A model generated the notes under the pieces. The model saw only the letters and a list, made by a program, of their open reading frames with translations, did no database searches and was not told the origin of the DNA. The translations under genes and the position numbers were made by a program. Source: Stachybotrys elegans (lineage: Eukaryota > Ascomycota > Sordariomycetes > Hypocreales > Stachybotryaceae). Taken from it: DNA of 64,000 nt. Each line of letters starts with the position of its first letter. The first letter of the stretch is position 1. Of the stretch, positions 58,656 to 64,000 are shown one piece after another. The DNA is taken from positions 682,001 through 746,000 of the forward strand of contig JAGPNK010000014.1 of the NCBI GenBank assembly GCA_020746835.1, given 5' to 3'.

Positions 58656-59428
58656 CTGATGAATGGACGTCTTAGGGTCGTGGTATCGGAGAGCGTCATG
58701 CTGATTTGTTTTTCTTTTTTGTTTATTTCTTTTTGTTGCCGCAATATTGTAGGATGGGCGCACCATGGGTGTAAGGGCTCAACACTACGAGGGGGATGCT
58801 GGAGCGAGCGTGTTTTGTGATTTCATGAATGCATGATTTGTCCGGCATGACGACAGGAGCTTGGAAGGATAAAAGAGCATGGCGATGGATTGCAAGAAGG
58901 GCACGAGAAGCACTCAGCCAAGTATGTAATTTTTGAAAGGATATTTGGAACCGTACCTGTTCGTTCTATGTGAGTATTGATGATGACTACATACGAAATG
59001 AATGGTGGCGGTGGGACTCCCGAGGTGCTCGATCCAGTCAGATTTAGTGCCTTATTGAAGCTCTCAGGGTCCACCCAAACCATTATGGTGGGAAGCTTGA
59101 GGCACGCCAGAAGAAAGGAAGGGGAAAGGGCAAAAAAAAATTTACGGAACCCCGATAGCTGCTGCTCCAAAACGGCCATCTCCTTTTCCTCTCCTCATGA
59201 CGTCCTCGCCGTCCTTGACACTACAACTCACGCTCCTTGTTTTATCATAATTTAATAGGCGCACTCTCGCAGCTGGATGGCTTCGAGATAGAATATTCCG
59301 GCCGAGCCGCTACGACAACCAAACGAATCCGATCACACCTACGACCTACTACCAGCCATCGCATCGCTACAGACCGCCGCAGAAAAGATAGCAAGAAAAG
59401 GAGCACCGAGCGAAGCCTTGCGTCCATA
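58656..59428. other. Intergenic between the regulator and the mitochondrial carrier
   Basis: About 770 bp, holding the 3' end of the regulator and the promoter of the carrier. No gene was seen. Confidence 0.5.
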
Positions 59429-60710
59429 ATGGCCCAGCGCCAGTCCTCCGTCATGTCCTCCGGCGATGACCGGCCCTTTCACCACACCAAGATACCTGCG
59501 GATCACTCGGCGCTGATTCAGTCTCGCGAGACGGGAGTCGTGGTTCCGGATGAGGACTCGAGACCTCGGGCCAAGGGCCTGCCATTTGCGAAGTCCTGGG
59601 TGCACCTCATGGCTGGCGGGTAAGCAGAATCAGTAACGGCCCGTAACAACCTCCGAGTTTGCTGACTCGTCCTGCTCTCGCGCAACAGCATCGCTGGCAT
59701 GACGGCCGCCACTGTGACGGCGCCCCTCGACGTGCTCAAGACCCGCCTCCAGTCCGACATCTACCAGGCGCAGCTGCGCGCCGCACGCGCCTCCCAGCCG
59801 CACGCCCTCGCCGCCATGAACCCAGCACGAGCCGCCATGTACCACCTGTCGGAGACGCTGCAGATCCTGGGCTCCGTGTACCGGACTGAAGGGTGGCGGG
59901 CGCTGTTCAAGGGCCTGGGCCCGAACCTCGTGGGCGTGATCCCCGCCCGCAGCATCAACTTCTTCGTGTACGGCAACGGCAAGCGCTTCATCTCGGAGCG
60001 GTGGAACAATGGCGAGGAGGCGCCCTGGGTCTTCATGACGGCCGGCATGTGCGCCGGTGTCGCCACCTCGACGGCTACAAACCCCATCTGGATGGTCAAG
60101 ACGCGCCTGCAGCTCGACAAGAACGTCTCGGAGCGCAGCGGAGGCGCCATGCACCGTCGCTACCGCAACAGCATCGACTGCGTCCGCCAGATCCTCCGCG
60201 ACGAGGGCCCCCGCGGCCTCTACAAGGGCATGAGCGCCAGCTACCTTGGCGTCGCCGAGTCCACGCTGCAGTGGGTTCTGTACGAGCAGTTCAAGGCGGC
60301 GCTGGCCCGCCGCGAGCGCCGCATCGTGGAGAGCGGTCGGGAGAGGACCTGGTGGGACAACACGGTCTCGTGGACTGGCAACTTCGGCTCGGCTGGAACG
60401 GCGAAGCTGATAGCAGCCGTTCTGGCATATCCCCACGAGGTTTGTGCCATGTCACAATCTGGAATTTTGTAGCATATCTGACTGACTGGTATGATAGGTC
60501 GCTCGCACACGTCTTCGACAGGTTCCCGTCATCAACGGCCAACCCAAGTATACCGGTCTCGTGCAATGCTTCCGCCTCGTTTGGAAGGAAGAAGGCCTGA
60601 TGGGCCTGTACGGCGGTCTGACGCCGCACCTGATGCGCACCGTCCCCAGCGCCGCCCTCATGTTCGCCATGTACGAGGGCATCCTGCGGCTGTTCGGTCC
60701 TGTAGAATAA
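59429..60710 (+). CDS. RIM2: Mitochondrial carrier, pyrimidine nucleotide transporter type
   Basis: Inner mitochondrial membrane carrier related to yeast Rim2 and human SLC25A33/36, which exchange pyrimidine nucleotides. Exons 59429-59619, 59689-60439 and 60498-60710 give 384 residues; introns are 69 and 58 nt. Three repeats each carry the carrier signature: APLDVLKTRLQ near residue 76, NPIWMVKTRLQ near 198 and YPHEVARTRLRQ near 313. The first repeat starts with SWVHLMAGGIAGMTAATVTAPLD, in the style of the RIM2 group, and the insertion after the first helix (SDIYQAQLRAARASQP) also fits it. The N-terminal 55 residues are polar and probably not a cleaved signal. Carrier identity is firm; the RIM2 subgroup is likely. 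Confidence 0.88.
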
Positions 60711-61597
60711 AGATCAGCAGCCTCCAAGGTTTGCTCGGCCTTCTCGACTCATCCCCGCTCCCCCTTTGCAGCGGGACGCGGGCTGTACATCAACCATACA
60801 CGTGTACCATCACTTACGAAACTTGATTTTGCGATTCGACTGTCTTTGGGAGCATCTCACATTTCGGCGTCTGGAAAGGAAGGGAGTGACAGTGGGTTGC
60901 GTCCAGGGAAGAATACAATATAGACCTCGGAAATGGTATCGGATAAGATGTCGGCACAGTACATAGGAAGGGCCGCGGAACAGGCGAGGTCTCTGGATGA
61001 GCCTATGGCCAATGTATAACAATTTCACAACTCTACGCTAGATAGATGATCATTCGATCAAGCATGGCATGATCCGGCAATTCTTCGCGTTCAAACAAGC
61101 AACATGTCATACCTCGTGTGGAGCTTGAGCACAGACAAGTGGTCGTTTCGGAAAAGTGACTTGAATTGAAAATGGAACTGCTATGGTAAAAGATGAAGGC
61201 AGAGAAAAAAAATAAAGGATGGTACTCCTTCCAGAAAGATGGTTGTAAAAGGGGGACAGAGTCGTCGTAGCCTCCGATGCTCTGAAGGATGGGAAACAAG
61301 TAAAAAGCACATATGCCCCCCCCCCCCCCCCGGCTTCCAATGGAAAAGAAATCAATACTCCAGGCGTCTCAGCTCATAAACTTTCTTGGTTCATTCGTCT
61401 CCAAAAGCCGCCACTCTTGGTTCAATTTCCTTTTCCTTCTGGCGGTTTCAATCGTTGTACATCGACGTGGCCAACTCAAGCGGGGGAGATGCGGTGAGCG
61501 CGTGTCCTCGTGCGCTCTGCGGCCGGAGGCGCTTGCGAAGCTTGCGAGGCGCGCGGGCGGCGGCCAAGTACGGAGACGTAGCGGCGAGGCAGGCCCG
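60711..61597. other. Intergenic between convergent carrier and sorting nexin genes
   Basis: About 890 bp containing both 3' ends and a run of about 16 C at 61316-61331. No gene was seen. Confidence 0.5.
61316..61331 (+). repeat. Poly(C) run, about 16 bases
   Basis: An uninterrupted C homopolymer in the 3' intergenic space. Such tracts are error-prone in sequencing, so the exact length is uncertain. Confidence 0.8.
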
Positions 61598-62123
61598 TCA
61601 CCACGCATTGCGGTCCCAATTGGGGTCTATATGAGCCATGTCAGAGCCGGTGCTACACTCCAGAGCGGGCGAGGACGAAACCGCTAGAAACAGAGGAGAT
61701 GGGGGAGAAGGGGAAATAGTCACCTTGGACAAACGCAGCGAGGACCTTGCTCCCCGTCTGCAGCAGGGGGTGGCCGACGACAATCTTGAGGAACTTCTCG
61801 AGCCCGGCGCGGCGGCCCTCGATGACGTCGTCGCTGAAGCGGTTGGTGAAGACCTTGCCGGGCAGCGGGGGGATGGTGACGCGGGCGCTCTCGCGCTCGA
61901 GGATGTCGCGGAAGTACTCAAAGTCGGAGTAGCGGCGGCGGACGGTGCTCTGGCGCAGCTTGAAGGCGGGGATGTTGGTGCGGCACACGATCTCGTAGTC
62001 GGTATACATGGAGCGCCCGATGCCGTGCGTGCGCGGGTTGCGCACCTCGATCTCGAGGAAGTTCTCGGGCGGGCCGTAGATCTCGTCGAAGCTCTGCTGC
62101 CGCGTGTCGGGCATGGCCTGCAT
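61598..62123 (-). CDS. SNX3: Sorting nexin of the SNX3/Grd19 type
   Basis: PX-domain protein that binds phosphatidylinositol-3-phosphate on endosomes and, with retromer, returns cargo to the trans-Golgi, by homology to yeast Snx3/Grd19. Exons 62123-61724 and 61626-61598 give 142 residues. The 96-nt intron is placed so that only the last ten codons are in the second exon, ending DPNWDRNAW, the conserved end of this family. The PX core is intact: [32 protein letters not shown], and [18 protein letters not shown]. Length is typical for SNX3, which has no BAR domain. Assignment is firm. Confidence 0.95.
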
Positions 62124-63253
62124 GGCGGGCGAGGGTCGCGGGTGTGCGTCGTCCCGGAGGACGTCGCTTCTGTTCTGATTGTTTTCTTGTTTGTTCCGGC
62201 AAATCGATTGTTCCCCCGAGGGCCTGCGGAGGCTGGGATCGGGTGTTACTGCGCTGGCAGTTTTGTCTTGGGGGTTGGGGGAGGGGCGCGCCCTTTGCGC
62301 GGGAGGGTGAGGCTATCACGGTTCGTGTGCGTAGCTGCCAAGTCGGCTGGGCGTTTCCCCTCAGCACTCGATGACGTTGGTTTGTTTATTGGGGAGGGAT
62401 GCTGTTTGTAGAGGAGAAGGCTTTTGTTCGGTCGCGTGGAGAGATGGGGCAAGGAAAGGATCAGGATAGGCGGGAGGGAGGGGGAAATTGACATGGACGA
62501 TGGCCGCAGGTTTGGGCGGTCGGCTGGCTGGGTTTGGTGGGGTACTGGGTAAGGACTAGAGGTCTTTTTCGATTCCAGCAGCTTGTCCCAGGTGAGGTGA
62601 AGCAGCCAAAGGCTTCGATGCTACTGCCTGTTTCGGAGCCGTGTGGGGCGCACCGGCGGATCGCTTCCGATCTATCCATTCTATACCACGGCTTCATGCC
62701 ATTTTACTCTGGCTTCTCAGGCTGGCATACGATTGCTATATTCCTCACGAGCAAGAGAATGGCGCCGGGCTGTGGTGCCAGCTGTCCCGTGGCGTGTTGA
62801 TGATGTCTTTATTACAATTGATCCGTCGAGCCTCTGTATATGCGCCAACTCCCGTCATCTTGATTTCTCCCAGCCCATCACCAATCCGCCTCTTGGGTAT
62901 ATATACAAGCGAATATCCTCTTCAAAAGACCGCCTCCCTTGCGGAGAGCGGCAGGTCCATACCCGTTTCGTGCCCATCAGATGCGCCCACGCGCTCTAAT
63001 CAAAGTCTCACTCTCCTCTTCATCACACACGCATACCGTCTTCCAGGAGGCGCGTCTGCCGAAAAGCTGAAGCGAATGAGCTTTCGATTCACGAATAGCA
63101 ACCATATACGCCTCACCTTGTGGTCAATTTCTCTCGACGAGAAACTTCCTCTAGCGCGGGGCAGGCCATGGCAAGCCCCCGATGCCTCGACCGACTCATG
63201 TCGTACCCGGACTTGCGGCATGTGGTAAGGCGATTCATGGGCGGTGGAGAGGG
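62124..63253. other. Intergenic between the sorting nexin and SF3A1
   Basis: About 1.1 kb on the 5' side of the sorting nexin and the 3' side of SF3A1. No supported gene. Confidence 0.5.
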
Positions 63254-64000
63254 TTACTTGCCACTGGCGAACTTTTCGTGAATAGCGCGGATCTGGTCCT
63301 CGACATTCACGTTCTGCATGGGATTCTGCACTGCGTTCTTTGCTTCAGGTTGGCCGTCGGTGCTCTGAACAGCCGCTCTCTTCCTGCGCGCCAGTTCGTC
63401 CTCACTCATGGACTGCCCGGTAACGGGGTCAAAGACGTCGCTTCGTTGGCTGACCAGTCGCTTGAGGTTGTTGGCCACATCGGCCTGTGAGATGTTGGAT
63501 GTAGCATAGCGCTGTTCGGCCTTGGACTTCTGCTCCTTCCAGCTGGGGTCCAGGAGTTCGACTATCACAACATGTTAGCGGGCCTGCTTTCTTCTCCTTC
63601 ATGACCTGTGACTCACTTCTCATATGGGCTTCCAGCTCATTCATAGGAATCTGCTGCTTGCAGTTGGGGCAGAGTGCCATCTGGGTGCCTATCCGGTTGG
63701 CAGCCTTTTGCGCGGCACGCGGCACGTAATTCTCCTTGATCTTCATCGGAGCAATACCACCCCTGGCCTCGGACTGGGCCTGGTGCATCCGGGCTTGGGC
63801 CTCTGCCCTCTCCTGAATCCGGCGCTCCTCCTCCTCGTCCAGGGCAGACATTGGTGGGTGGCCATTAGCATGCGGCTGGTAGGCAGCAGGGTAGCTCGGC
63901 TGAATAGGCTGGTGAGGCGCATAGCCTGTGTGTACAGGGAGAGGATACGACGGCTGCGGCTGCCCATTGTATCCCATCTCCTCCTCGCCGGGGAATGCCT
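63254..64000 (-). CDS. Splicing factor 3A subunit 1 (SF3A1), C-terminal part
   Basis: Partial gene; the 5' part lies beyond the window's right edge. Exon parts 64000-63617 and 63561-63254 are joined over a 55-nt intron with a GTGAGT donor and a GCTAAC branch-like site. About 230 residues are present. Family features: an acidic/charged helix (SALDEEEERRIQERAEA), then CPNCKQQIPMNELEAHMR followed across the intron by IELLDPSWKEQ, the conserved core of SF3A1/Prp21 near its C-terminus. The protein ends IRAIHEKFASGK. SF3A1 is a U2 snRNP component that contacts the branch-site machinery. The usual SURP modules and any ubiquitin-like domain would be encoded upstream or are absent; they cannot be checked here. 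Confidence 0.9.

Noticed and set aside
59630..60436. 268-codon minus-strand open frame
   Set aside because: It is antisense to the mitochondrial carrier, which has three intact signature motifs.

Overview
The window is fungal nuclear DNA, most likely from a filamentous ascomycete of the Sordariomycetes (inference from gene content). Genes carry short GT-AG introns (46-91 nt, a few longer), and the set includes a HET-domain protein, class V chitinases, LysM modules, a Zn2Cys6 regulator and PAN3/LSM7/SF3A1 housekeeping genes. No prokaryotic features, tRNA, rRNA or CRISPR array were seen. Coordinates given for genes run from start to stop codon, with introns listed in the text.

The left two thirds (about 0.3-41.7 kb) are accessory in character: an MFS transporter; a small secreted GH18 chitinase; a large killer-toxin-like GH18 chitinase divergently paired with a GH55-like glucanase that carries LysM modules at its C-terminus; several unrecognised fungal proteins; two multi-pass membrane proteins; a protein kinase; two decayed kinase or phosphotransferase genes; a metallophosphoesterase; a HET-domain protein; two convergent amidases; an APH-like phosphotransferase with an altered metal-binding motif; and a secreted T1-type ribonuclease. 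A 334-bp inverted-repeat element with an apparent 8-bp target duplication, and copies of a degraded dispersed repeat, also lie here.

The right third (about 42-64 kb) is housekeeping: a UBX/UAS protein of the FAF2 type, PAN3, LSM7, a Zn2Cys6 regulator behind a 6.5-kb gene-free upstream region, a RIM2-type mitochondrial carrier, an SNX3-type sorting nexin, and the C-terminal part of splicing factor SF3A1, which runs off the window.

The most interesting region is 2.9-15.3 kb, a compact set of cell-wall-attacking secreted proteins. The two large genes share a 706-bp divergent promoter containing a 21-bp tandem repeat. LysM genes are known to sit beside killer-toxin-like chitinases in other fungi; here the LysM partner is fused to a beta-1,3-glucanase. 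The chitinase also has a one-nucleotide reading-frame mismatch at one splice junction, which needs checking.
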